From Laetiporus sulphureus 93-53 (Eukaryota; Basidiomycota; Agaricomycetes; Polyporales; Laetiporaceae): 64,000 nucleotides of DNA. A program made the position numbers and the translations under genes. The notes beneath the pieces were generated by a model. That model searched no databases and had not been told where the DNA came from. It worked only from the letters and a program-made list of their open reading frames with translations. The DNA lies in assembly GCF_001632365.1 (NCBI RefSeq), contig NW_024468580.1, positions 62,001 to 126,000 on the forward strand, given 5' to 3'. Positions 23,903 through 33,254 of this stretch are shown piece by piece (the first letter of the stretch is position 1; every line of letters begins with the position of its first letter).

Positions 23903-25316
23903 TACTGGGTGAAGCAATCAATAATTTGAGGTGAAAGATGATAGAGATATTGAAGAAAAGTTCAAATCTTTAAGCATCATTACTATCAACTTGTGACAAA
24001 GGATTTAAAATATTGTTAAATATTTTTCTTGTGAAAGATGATGAAAAGATCGGAAGAGGATTAGAAAAATGTTCATAATTATTTCTTCAATCACTTTATA
24101 ATCTTTTAGATAAAGTCATGATAAAAGGTTTTAAAATCATTTTTTACTCTTTTTGTTGTGAAAGGTGATGAACATATATATTATAACTGTGTTACACTCT
24201 TATTATCATATACTAAGCTAGCACTAAGGTATAAAGGTTGATACTTAGATTTATCTGTTACCACTATGCTAGTGCTATGATCAGGAGGATGATACTAAGA
24301 TTTTAATATTAGCAATATGCTAATACTAAGCTAGTACTAAGGTCTGAGTGATAGTACTATGCTGGTACCAAGCTGGTACTAGAGTTTGAAGGATAGTACT
24401 AGCTAGTACTACATTAGTACTAAGGTCTGAAGGATAGTACTATGATACTAGGTAAAATGATCAACAATGTGAGGTGAAAGATAAAGATATTGAAGAAAAA
24501 GTTCAAATCTTTTCAGCATCTTTACTGTCAATTTGTTATAAAAGAATTTAAAATATTATTAACATCTTTTCTTGTTAAAGATGATGAAAAGAGTGGAAAA
24601 CATTGGATGACATATCAGCAATCATTTTTCAATTATTTTACAATCTTTTAGGTAAAGTTATAATAAAAAGTTTCAAAATCTTTTTTCATTCTTTTCTTAT
24701 CAAAGATAATCAACATATTGTGACCATGTCACACCATTATCAATTGACACTAAGCCAATATTAGGATATAAAGGTGAATACTTAGGTCTAAACCTTACTA
24801 CTATCTCTTGAAGCCTTAATACTAGCATAGTATCTATCTTTAGATCTTAGCAATAGCTTAGTACTAGCATAGTACTAGTATTTACATCTTAGGTTAGCAT
24901 ACTGCTAACATTAAGATCTTTGTATTACTCTTCTGACTAATAGTACTAGTATAATGCTAACATATATGTAACCCTAAGTCTTAACCTCCATACTTTAGTA
25001 CTAGCTTAGTATATGATGACAAGGGTGTGACATAGTCATAATATTTCATCATCTTTGATCAGAAAAGAGTGAAAAACAACTTTTAAAACTTTTCATTATA
25101 ATGTAGTATAAAAGATTGCAAAATGATTGAAGAAATGACTATCAATACTTCATTCAATGTCTTTCTCATCTTTTCATCATCTTTAACAAGAAAAGATGTG
25201 AATAACATTTAATTCCTTTTTCATAAATTAACAGTGAAGATGCTTAAAACATCTGAACTTTTTCATCAATATCTTTACCATCTTTCACCTCAAATTATTG
25301 ATTGCTTCACTCAGTG
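23903..25316 (+). mobile_element. M element copy F, composite (left arm-core-left arm-core-right arm)
   Basis: The first left arm starts TACTGGGTGAAGCAATCAAT at 23903 and is followed by a core. At 24446 a second left arm starts TACTAGGTAAAATGATC, followed by a second core and a right arm ending CTTCACTCAGTG at 25316. The second unit is 871 bp. The first unit lacks a right arm. No coding sequence. Confidence 0.75.
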
Positions 25317-25329
25317 ACTGGTCTGACTA

Positions 25330-25563
25330 AACACATATATAGGTTTGGTATATCATTGAGAGATGGATTGCTAATAGCAAATATGCAATGTGAGATAAAA
25401 GGGCACAACATGCTGTATGTACATTTCAAACATTCAAGCTGTTGTTAATATCAATATGTGCCAAGGTTTTCAGCTCAGCTGTAGCAGCCCTGAATATGAT
25501 TGTTAAACTGCCTTTTTGAGGCTCTGCATACATATTTATATGTTCTGATATGTGAAGTTCAGG
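25330..25563 (+). repeat. Repeat R fragment, left of DIRS copy 2
   Basis: The segment with CAGCTCAGCTGTAGCAGCCC and TTTATATGTTCTGATATGTG follows the R unit (CAGTTTAGCCACAGCAGCAC ... TTTATATACTTCAGTATGTT at about 2030-2115). The unit resumes near 30960, after the DIRS element. Confidence 0.6.
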
Positions 25564-25780
25564 ACTAGCGCTCGTTCCTCATGCTAGACTGAACACTGGC
25601 TTACTAAGCAGGTGGACGAGAAAGAGACGCGCCCACCTGACAAGGTGTCGCATCTATTCTCCTCATCACTATCTCACATACAGCTCGCTTCACAGCATTT
25701 CTCGCCATTTTTCATGTTCTCACCCGTTTTTAAACTGCTACGTTCTCTCAGATAATCAATTAATCAATCTTCTACCTAAC

Positions 25781-26936
25781 ATGACTGAAGGACCACCCAC
25801 AGGTGTCAATGGAAAATCTGTCCAAGGCGTGGCCGACGGCTCAGTGAGCTCCAGTAGCATGGGCAGATCTTCCCACAACCCTTGATCTGGTGCCTTGGAA
25901 GAGGTCATCAGATTCGAGAATGCTAAACATGCTGAGTGCAACAAAGCACGAGCGATTAGGCATGGCCAAGGTGACGAGTCTGTCTCTGACGATGAGGACT
26001 TGCTCGATCTTGACGGCAATGAGTGTCTCGCCGGGTCTGCACCACCTAGAAGTGTCCCTCAAAACCCCCCTCCTAACCCGGCCAATGCTACTCAGCTCAT
26101 GGGGGTTTTCCAAGGCATGTCGCCAGGCTCAAAAAAAGCCTTCTTGAAAGTGATTCAAGCACGGCCCCCTGCGCATACATCCACGCATACAACATATACA
26201 TCGACCAAAGACATCGATGACAAGTTGGATTTCGCAATTATACCGGAGAAAAAACTTTTCTCCAAGGCACGTGAGCATTCTAACGATTTATTTAGAGACA
26301 GTGGTCTCGAAATTCCCTCGGCTGTTCTTCAGCTCGCATTGGCATAAGTTCATATTCTGCTTACACTGGTTACATCGGATGCCATATGCAAGATCCACTG
26401 TAACCCCACATCTCTTAAGACACAGAGCGTTGTCACTGCTGCCAGCAAACGATTGGACCTCATCGACCTCAGTGCTTGACCAAAGGAGGAGATCCTCTCA
26501 GCGGGCTCTTTCATGGAGGCTTGGAAGAATATGCTCAAGGTCTATGAGAGGCTATGCGAATCGGAGGTCATTGAAGAATTTCAGGCCCACTTCAACTACC
26601 TATCGAGCTTGCCGGATTTCACTCAAGACTACACAGCCATCCTCTGTTTCGACTGCAAGGTACGCCGCTGTTATATAAACCAACCTGCCTCTTTCTCCTC
26701 CGGAGAGTCCAAGTACAAATAATGCTTGGACCGGATCATGGTCGAGGTTATGCGAGAACAACTCACTGCTAAGTCAACCACCTCGCACAATTCCTCCAAC
26801 CGCTTCCACCCATATCCTCGAAGCGATGACTGACCTTGTGCTAGTGACAACTGCTCTCACCCTGGTGATGACCGCTCAAAGCCCTTTTGAGATGGCAGAC
26901 AGCCCACGTCCTCCGAGCCAGTCTGCCTCATATGCA
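25781..26936 (+). pseudogene. DIRS gag, copy 2
   Basis: Chosen start ATG at 25781 (MTEGPPTGVNGK); the downstream frame 25895-26347 is in phase with it. Stops interrupt: TGA near 25886, TAA at 26345 (a CAG codon in copy 1) and TGA in LIDLSA-stop-PKEE (Trp in copy 1). Motifs shared with copy 1: acidic DESVSDDEDLLDLDGNE, FRDSGLEIPSAVLQLALA, VTSDAICKI, FMEAWKNMLKVYERL and FQAHFNYL. Copies 1 and 2 are therefore separate insertions of one family. Confidence 0.75.
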
Positions 26937-26953
26937 TGAGGACCGGACATCAC
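26908..26953 (+). other. CCHC zinc knuckle of DIRS gag
   Basis: VCLICMRTGHHVIYC fits C-x2-C-x4-H-x4-C, the nucleic-acid-binding knuckle of retroelement gag proteins. Confidence 0.75.
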
Positions 26954-29209
26954 GTGATATACTGTGCATCAAAGACGGTCATCCAACCATCTCCGTGTTC
27001 AAGAACTGACGCCTCCTCATCAGCACTTCTGGCCAAGAGCTCTGTGTCATTTGGAACCTCTCAGATGACTGTACTGCAAAGCGCTGCCTCAAAGGACAGC
27101 CTCACTCCTGCTTTCTCTGCAGCTCCAGCGACCATCACGCAGGATCTGAAAAATGTATGCGTGCGTGAACACATTGTTACTCCATACGTGGCAGATGCCT
27201 TCGAGGCACTTCTGCGTCATCATGGCCTTCTTGATGGATACCCTCAGCTGCCCTACAAGATTCAAAATGGGTTTCCTCTTGGCGATTTCACTCTCATCAC
27301 TCGCACATTTACTTCAAGCAACCATAGCTCTGCACTGGCACATCCCAATGTTATCGACGCATATATTCAAGAAGAACTCGCTGCAAGCTGCTTCTCTGAC
27401 TCGTATTCTCAATCCACTGTTAAAAGCTTTCTTGGGTCTTGCTTCTGGTCATCCCCTCTTGCTGTGGTGGAGAAAGCCAGCTCACTAGGCAAGTTCCGTG
27501 TCATTCAGAACCTCTTCTTCAAGGACAAATCTGGCGTCTCCGTAAATGACCAGATCGACTCTGATGATTTTTCAACCCACTGGAGAACTGCAGCAATGAT
27601 TGCTGAAATTGTAAGTCGCTCTACTCCTCTAGCTCCGGCTTCCTATTGCCCCACTTCTACTGCTCATATGACTACCCAGAGCACTCGCTCTGTCTCTATC
27701 CAGCGGGAATTGATCCTGCTGCTTCGGGCTCATGCCCCACTCCTTCTCTATGGGTATTCTACCTCTCATCTCTCTCAGAGCTTTGCTCTGCCTACCAGCG
27801 AGGCTTAAGCCCACCACTATCTGTGCTTCTTCTTGCATGGGCTGATTGCACCATCCTCAGAGTTTACCTCTGTCTCTATCTCCTGAAGGGAGCTCTCCAC
27901 TCATCACCAGAGTTAATCTCTGCCTTACGTTCAATTGCCTATGCTCTATATATGCGTTCTTTGCACCTTTTGTTCTTTTCATGACTTATTATCTCATGCA
28001 TATGTTGTTCAGATCACTTCTGCACCTGATGGTGCACAAGCTGCTACCTTAGACATTGAGGCAGCATTCTGCGCTTCGCCCGTCTGGCCTCCGCACAAGG
28101 CCTTCATCGTCGTGCAACATAATGGCTCATTCTATATCGATCATTGCTTGCTGTTCAATATCTCATCAGTGACAGGCATCCAGGGTGAGTCTGCTGATGC
28201 AATGATAAATATCCTGAAGGGCGAAGGTGTTTCACCCTCCAAGAAATGGGTGGATGACTTTGTCTTCTTTCAATTCTCCACTGCCGGTGGCTGGATTACT
28301 GGCGTATGGATTTCCTATACATATGCCTATGATCTGAACACCATTTTGTCCATCACTGCACCCTTGGGTACACCTTGGCATCTTATCAAACATTCTTCTT
28401 TTGCCCCATATACTACCTTTGGTGGCTTCTTCTGAGATCTCGCGCTTAGAACGATTCCTCTACCCAAACCAAAATGACTAAAGTATCTAACAAAACTTCA
28501 GGCTTTCTTACAGGCCGCTATCTCCAGATGGGTCACACAGTGTGACTTCCAGAGCATTAATGGCACTCTCTCACATGTCACATTCATGTATCCTCATGGC
28601 CGTGCTTACCTACTGAACCTCTGCCAGTTTATTACTACCTTCCCAAACCACTTCACTACTCACTATCCTCCAACCTCTGTTCTTGCTGACCTGCACTGGT
28701 GGTCTGACACACTTTTAAAGCCCTCCCCAGCACGCACTCTCCGCTCTCGTGGCCCTGCCAAGGACCTCAGTATCTGGGTAAATGCTTCCACCTCATGGAG
28801 CATTGGTCTCATCTTCAGATCTGCATGGGCTGCTTGGTGCTGGATCCCTGGATGGAAGCGTGATAGGCACGACATTAGCTGGGTGGAGATGATCGCACTC
28901 AAATTTGCTACTCATGCGATCGAAGCCTTCGACTACCATGACATCACTGTCACCATCCATGGTGACAACATGGGCATCATCGATGCTTACAAATGTGGAC
29001 GTGGTCACAACTATCAAATGAACGAGTCTATTCGTCGCACCAACCTGATCACCATGTCCCTTAATCTCGCACTTGATCCTGTCTATGTGAACACCAAAAA
29101 CAATCTGGCAGATCCGGTGTCTCAAGGCATCTTCGACGTGTCTTTCTCAAGATTGCCTACACTGTTCGCAATCTCAGAGGAACTCCTCCCATTTTTTTTC
29201 AACACTTGA
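26936..29209 (+). pseudogene. DIRS reverse transcriptase-RNase H, copy 2, spliced
   Basis: Exon 1 (26936-27610) runs through VTPYVADAFEALLRHHG, LPYKIQNGFPLGDF, DAYIQEELAAS, SSPLAVVEKASSLGKFRVIQ and SVNDQIDSDDF. Splicing the 402-nt intron (27611-28012) joins it to ITSAPDGAQAATLDIEAAF, then FIVVQHNGSFYIDH and KKWVDDFVFF, which holds the catalytic V-D-D. RNase H (28680-29190) has LSIWVNASTSW, WVEMIALKFATHAIEAF, TIHGDNMGIIDA and NLADPVSQG. Two in-frame TGA stops at 28433-28435 and 28475-28477 replace what are normally Trp (F-x-W-D-L) and probably Arg. The frame is otherwise continuous from 28013 to 29209, so this is a recent pseudogene. Confidence 0.85.
27611..28012 (+). other. Intron in DIRS RT (402 nt)
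   Basis: GTAAGT donor and TTGTTCAG acceptor. Its removal reconnects AMIAEI to ITSAPDGAQAATLDI, matching the usual spacing of DIRS RT. It is long for this type of genome and pyrimidine-rich. In copy 1 the donor is mutated. Confidence 0.7.
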
Positions 29210-29213
29210 GTCC

Positions 29214-30527
29214 ATGCCTCATCCAGCATCGACGCCTGCTGACACAGCAACATCGATGCCGCATCATACCAAATCAGCATGCAAACTGAAGTCTGGCTTA
29301 GAAATCACTGTCTCGCCTTTGTGCCCGCACATTCCAGCCTCTGATCACCTTTTTCTCTGGCATACTCCTTATGGCATTTAGCATTATCAAGGCCTCAATG
29401 CCTCACTCTCTGTGGACTCTGTCAATATCTTACATCTTGAGCTGCTCTCTGCTCTAGAAAAGAAAACTCGAACTAATTACGGTGCCGGTCTCAAACAATT
29501 CACTCAATTCTGCAACAATTTGCAAATTCCTGAACCCTCTCACATGCCTGCATCAGATGCCCTCCTCACTGCCTTCCTTGCACACTGGCAAGGGCGCACT
29601 GCTTGTAGGACCGTTGATAACTGGCTCACCAGTCTGCACTTCTGGCACACACTCAATGGCACTCCATGGAGAGGTGATGCATTAGTACGAATCATCTGTG
29701 AAGCAGTTTCAAAAGCTGTTCCCATGTCCTCAGTATGGCCCCGATGGCCTCCAGTCTCCCTTGAACATATGCATGCTTTGCACTCTGGACTTAACTTGAC
29801 AAACTCCTTCGACACCGCAGTATACGCCTGCACTTGTGTCACCTTTTGGTCTGTTTGTCAGTGCATATACTACATGTACGATATCTTTATCATATGTTTT
29901 TCTCACTCACACAACTGATCCTGGTGTTGACGTTTTCTCTATTATAGGCTGGGCGAGCTCGTCATACTGAGCGCTGGCCTCACGAACCCTCATTATCATG
30001 TTTTGCAAACTGCCAAGCTACAATTTCACACTATTGTGGGTAGCATCGAGTATGCAACTCTACCTATCCCCTGGATGAAGACTACTCAGCAAAATGGTGC
30101 TGTTATTATCATTTCTCACCTCGATGATCCCACCAGCCCTATACCTGCACTCCGTCACCATCTTTCTGCAAACGCAGCAATTCCTGACATTGCACCTTTC
30201 TTCACCTTCAAAATGGCCTCTGGAGGCTGGGCACCTCTTACACGCACGTGGTTTCTGGACTGCTGTAACATAATTTGGACGGAATTTGGCCTGCAGTCAG
30301 TCACCAGTCACTCCTTCTGTATCAGTGGTGCAACTGAACTGCTGCTGTGTGGGATGCCTCCCGACGTTGTCATCATACAAGGCCACTGGAAATCACATGC
30401 ATTTCTGGACTATTGGCACCGTATTGAACAAATTATACCGCTCTTCATAACCAATTCTTTTGATTGCTCCCATCTTGAGCTTGTTCGCACTTCTATGAAT
30501 CGTTTTCAATGCAAATACTCCAGTTAA
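29214..30527 (+). pseudogene. DIRS tyrosine recombinase, copy 2, spliced
   Basis: The recombinase integrates circular cDNA in place of an integrase. Start ATG at 29214 in phase with the main frame; one TAG stop at 29379-29381 (Y-G-I-stop-H-Y). N-terminal SAM-like core: KTRTNYGAGLKQFTQFC, TAFLAHWQGR, TVDNWLTSLHFWH. An 87-nt intron (29861-29947) splits a codon; joining gives TFWSVC-Q-LGELVILSAG. Catalytic region: HSFCISGATELLLCGMPPDV, IQGHWKSHAFLDYWHRIE. The Trp and the Tyr of F-L-D-Y-W are present, but box I Arg (R-L-G-E-L in the family) is Gln and the H-x-x-R Arg is Cys. The enzyme should be inactive. Ends at TAA 30525-30527. Confidence 0.85.
29861..29947 (+). other. Intron in DIRS recombinase (87 nt)
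   Basis: GTGCAT donor and TTATAG acceptor; splicing joins CA to G and restores the box I sequence (C-Q-L-G-E-L). Confidence 0.75.
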
Positions 30528-30959
30528 TTGCCACTTTACCTTCGCCTTAGCATATCTCTTCCGATACCCTGTGTAGTGTCCATCTGCAAATTAAAGTCAT
30601 CTCTTATGGCTCGCTGATAATATCCGACGACCCATGTGTGAGGTAGTCGTGGTGCCACGCCTGTTGTGGGTCGAGTGGTGTAGTCGTGCCACCTCTCGTT
30701 AGGCAGCTACGCCACCACCTTACACTCGAGAGATTTAGCTCAGACGCACTCAGAATCTCGGATCATAGGTCAGTGTCTCAGGTACCTGGCTTCTAGAGCA
30801 GGACCCCAGACACCTTTTTTGGACCCTGAGCACCGCTCTCAGCATGGATTCCTAACCCGCACACACACTAGCTGAATCCTCTCCCCCACACACATGGTCG
30901 ACGTATATCACATCTCCCCAGTATATCCTATATCACTCAACAGCGTCCACTGCACTTAG
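30528..30959 (+). other. DIRS copy 2 3' non-coding tail
   Basis: GC-richer than the flanks and free of long open frames. Short related motifs (GTAGTCGTG, GTGCCACG, GTGCCACC) recur at 30644-30720 and could belong to the split repeats of a DIRS terminus. Repeat R resumes near 30960. Confidence 0.45.
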
Positions 30960-31638
30960 AAAGCATCAATATCATGCATTTTATCGTCATCTGTTTCTTT
31001 AGCAATCTTTTCAATAAAAACAATCAACTATGGCTGTGTAGCCTCAAAATTACACAAGCCATGCAGAGCTGTGATTCAGTGATCAAAGGCAACCAATTAA
31101 TTTATTGTGGTGACTAAAAACTCAAATTGCAGCAATAATTGGTTAAATAAGGAATGAAAACTGTTATAACTTCGAAAATGCTAAATGATACATTACTCAT
31201 ATAATAGTATATTGCTGGGCCAGATTGCACACACTGGAAAATGATGAACACAAATGTTTGAATTGTTTTGAAAGGATCCAAGATGGTTATTGTTTGTGCA
31301 ACTAGCTAGTTGCATGAATGATAAATGTCATAATTTGGTATTATTTGTGCATTATGATGGATTAAAGTGTGAGAATTTAAGTGGCTGACATCTGCATAGA
31401 TTCTGTCACCTCAAATTATTAGCCAGAAAATGGCCTGCATGTTGTTTTAGTTGTAGCTCATGAAGATGTAGTTTACTATATATTATTAATATGTTCAAAC
31501 ATTTAAAAAGTCGAAATATGGATCAGAATTTCTAACAATTTACCATGATGGCTAAAGACTTAGATTGTCTCACCTATTCTGCTTGTATGGATGAAATGAG
31601 GAAATAGCATATAAAGTGGTGCACCAGCATGCAATATA
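30960..31638 (+). repeat. Repeat R, third copy, interrupted by Tc1
   Basis: 31030-31200 follows the R unit end (AAAACTCAAATTGCAGCAAT, AACTTCGAAAATGCTAAATG). From 31290 it matches the R left copy again at GCAACTAGCTAGTTGCA, AAAAGTCGAAATATGGATCA and GATTGTCTCACCTATTCTGC, until it is cut by the Tc1 element. Confidence 0.7.
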
Positions 31639-33252
31639 CAGTGATCCACAAAACTGTTGATAAGATTGCTTACTTCGACTTGTATGGTCCATATCTCCTC
31701 AACCACTAAATTAAATAAATTTCACAAGGGCTCATTTGAAAGCGTATTATCACGGCTTTTCAATGCAGTTTTGATCATATTTTTAACATATTTTGATCCC
31801 AAGATATTTAATACTCTTTGAGGACCACTCTTATCAACAGTTTTGTGGCACATATTCAGGTTCTACAAAACTTGTACTTTCAGTACTTGGTATAGCCTCC
31901 CTTTGCCTTCACAACTGCATCCATTCTCCTTGGCATACTTTCAATCAGATTCTGACACACTTCCTTCCCAATAGCCTCCCATTCCTTCTCTACCCTTTCT
32001 CACAACTCAGTAATTCCCTTTGATGGTTCCTGATACTCTGCAAGCTTCTTTTTGAGGTGACCCCACAAATTCTCTATGGGATTGAGATCTGGGGATTGAG
32101 AGGGCCATAGCATGGTGTTGAAATCATGGTCATTGAACCAAATCTTGGCCTTCTTGCTGGTGTGCTTGAGGTCATTGTCTTGCTGAAACACCACATCCTT
32201 CACAGTTTTGCCCCAATTCTCCAGGCTATTCTGCAGCTCATCCTCCAGAATGCTGACATAAAGGTCCGCATCAATCCTGCCATCAATATTGCAGGCATAC
32301 CCCACACCATCCCAGCCCATACAGCCCCACATCATCAAGGATCCACCTCCAAACTTCTGAGTCCCTTCCACCAACCTATCACTGAGGCTCTCTCCTGGCT
32401 TCTTCCACACCCATTTCCTTCCATCTGACCCCATCCTGTTAATCTTTGTCTCATCTGACCATACCACCCTTCTCCAGTCCTCTACAGTCCAATACTGGTG
32501 AGCCAAAGTGAAGTCCATCCTCTCCTTCTGATGCCTTGCAGAGAGTAAAGGCATTTTTTGCTTCACTACAGCCTTCATTCCTGCCTTCTTCAACCCTCTT
32601 CACACTGTCTCTGCATTGACAACCCTCCCAGTAATGTCTGCAAGAGCTCTGGCCACAGCAGGAGATGTGGTAGCCTTGCCAGTCCCAATGAGTCAAGTAG
32701 CATAGCGAAGATTGGCAGTAGTAAGAAGGGAAGGATGCCCTCCTTTGGCCTTAGGAATGGTGGGGCAGTGTGTGGAGCACAGTTTACTGATGATAGAATA
32801 GTGTAGCCCAGTCAAAGCTTCAATTTCTCGAACACATTTGCCATTCTAAAGCAAAGTGATGACATGGTTGACAGTTTCAGTAGCAACGGCTTTTGGCATG
32901 ATGTTGGTTGAGTGTGAAGAGTTGTGTATGGCTGTTTTTACATTGTTCATGTTGAAACATGATCATCCAATCAATATTCCCACAAGGAACCCTGTCAACA
33001 CATCAAGAATCACAATATTCTGAGGACTTGTGTGTGCACCACAAAACTGTTGATAAGAGTGGCCCTCAAAGAGTATCAAATATCTTGAGATTCACATATG
33101 CTAAAAATATAAACAAAATCGCATTGTAAAGCCATGCTAATAGGCTTTCAAATAAGTTCTTATGACATTTATTTGACCCAGTGGTTGAGGAGATACTTAC
33201 ATACAATACCAGTCGAAGTAAGCAATCTCATCAACAGTTTTGTGGGTCACTG
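31639..33252 (-). mobile_element. Tc1/mariner (Tc1-type) element, 1.6 kb, TA target duplication
   Basis: Outer ends CAGTGATCCACAAAACTGTT and its near-inverse ending GGTCACTG, bounded by TA at 31637-31638 and 33253-33254. Each end is about 215 bp: an outer ACAAAACTGTTGATAAGA site and an inner inverted copy of it (31825-31853 and 33033-33060) with ACTCTTTGAGG next to it. Encodes one transposase on the minus strand. Both ends and the target duplication are intact, so only the transposase is damaged. Confidence 0.95.
31880..32899 (-). pseudogene. Tc1-type DD34E transposase with four nonsense mutations
   Basis: Catalyses TA-targeted cut-and-paste transposition. From ATG at 32899 (MPKAVATETVN) to TGA at 31880 the frame is 340 codons with no frameshift. 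The N-terminal helix-turn-helix part has L-L-stop-N-G-K-C-V-R-E-I-E; the DDE domain has VVWSDETKINRMGSDGRKW, SLMMWGCMGWDGVG, FQQDNDLKHTS and LWPSQSPDLNPIENLWG. The second Asp and the Glu are separated by 34 residues (DD34E). In-frame stops: TAG in LL-stop-NGK (Gln expected), TGA in YAT-stop-LIG, TGA in TV-stop-RGLKK and TGA in TEL-stop-ERVEKEW (Trp expected). Confidence 0.93.
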
Positions 33253-33254
33253 TA

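Larger units (their letters stand above)
25564..30959 (+). mobile_element. DIRS-type tyrosine-recombinase retrotransposon, copy 2 (nearly full length)
   Basis: About 5.4 kb with gag, RT-RNase H and a tyrosine recombinase in the order typical of DIRS elements. It lies inside an R repeat whose two parts flank it. Its GC content is visibly higher than that of its surroundings, so it is probably younger than R or the M cluster. Stops are few and most can be explained by C:G to T:A changes. Split direct repeats, expected at DIRS ends, were not resolved; the 3' tail (30528-30959) has several partly repeated GTAGTCGTG/GTGCCAC motifs. Confidence 0.85.
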
